From positions 1 to 5,719 of the forward strand of contig CALBZH010000393.1 of the NCBI GenBank assembly GCA_937889795.1: 5,719 bases of DNA, given 5' to 3'. Position 1 is the stretch's first letter, and every line of letters begins with the position of its first letter. The notes beneath the pieces are model-generated. The model had not been told where the DNA came from. It made no database searches and saw nothing but the letters and a program-made list of their open reading frames with translations. Positions 5,665 through 5,719 of the stretch are shown piece after piece. This DNA is from an uncultured Syntrophobacteraceae bacterium. GTDB lineage: Bacteria > Desulfobacterota > Syntrophobacteria > Syntrophobacterales > Syntrophobacteraceae. Both the position numbers and the translations under genes were made by a program.

Positions 5665-5719
5665 TGGCGGAGAGAGAGGGATTCGAACCCTCGGTACACC
5701 TTTTGGGCGTACACACGAT
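5665..5719 (-). tRNA. tRNA-Ser, 3' part only (runs off the window end)
   Basis: The minus strand shows the 3' portion of a class II tRNA. From the 3' end it has an encoded CCA (5665-5667), discriminator G (5668), acceptor 3' strand TCTCTCC (5669-5675), and a T arm with a GAGGG/CCCTC stem around TTCGAAT (5676-5692). Next is a long variable arm, GTACGCC/GGTGTAC, a 7-bp stem with a CAAAA loop (5694-5712), then the 3' side of the anticodon stem (5714-5718, read TCGTG). The long variable arm, G73 and the acceptor sequence point to serine rather than leucine or tyrosine. The anticodon, D arm and 5' acceptor strand lie outside the window, so the isoacceptor is unknown. It lies 116 bases upstream of dnaX on the same strand. 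Confidence 0.93.

Noticed and set aside
1..5719. CRISPR array, insertion sequence, phage, toxin-antitoxin or defence genes
   Set aside because: No spaced repeats, transposase or integrase motifs, terminal inverted repeats or unknown accessory genes were seen. All substantial coding sequence is accounted for by known core genes.

Overview
This is a GC-rich bacterial contig whose genes all lie on the minus strand. Read in the direction of transcription (right to left) the order is: partial tRNA-Ser, dnaX (DNA polymerase III gamma/tau), ybaB/ebfC (nucleoid-associated protein), recR (recombinational repair), a roughly 240-base intergenic region with a good sigma70-type promoter, then porG, porD, porA and the start of porB. 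The last four encode the subunits of a four-subunit pyruvate:ferredoxin oxidoreductase. The multi-subunit, oxygen-sensitive PFOR beside a dnaX-ybaB-recR cluster suggests an anaerobe. From remembered gene neighbourhoods, a sulfate-reducing or syntrophic member of the former Deltaproteobacteria (Desulfobacterota) is the most likely source, but this is inference and the lineage cannot be fixed from the window alone.

The first 49 bases are not biological. They are the end of the Illumina P7 primer, an 8-base index and the TruSeq read-2 adapter, left at the contig end. The adapter is fused in frame to porB, adding a false C-terminal tail (IGRAHV) and a false stop codon. On the plus strand it creates a false start peptide (MCSSDL). 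porB is therefore truncated by the assembly and is not a natural short gene. The other end of the window stops inside the anticodon arm of a tRNA-Ser gene.

The housekeeping block (dnaX, ybaB, recR) has short gaps of 27 and 87 bases and looks like one transcription unit, possibly read through from the tRNA. A weak hairpin lies after recR. A promoter (TTGACC, 16-base spacer, TATAAC) then appears to drive the por genes behind a leader of about 128 bases that can fold into a hairpin. Within the por operon, porG-porD and porD-porA are separated by only 3 and 1 bases, with each Shine-Dalgarno inside the end of the preceding gene. The porA-porB gap is 45 bases and can fold into a hairpin that buries the porB Shine-Dalgarno.

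Functionally, PorA and PorB form the thiamine diphosphate catalytic core, PorD carries two [4Fe-4S] clusters for electron exit, and PorG is the gamma domain. Together they interconvert pyruvate + CoA and acetyl-CoA + CO2 with ferredoxin. I found no previously undescribed system here. The points most worth attention are the adapter contamination and the possible RNA-level control in the por operon.
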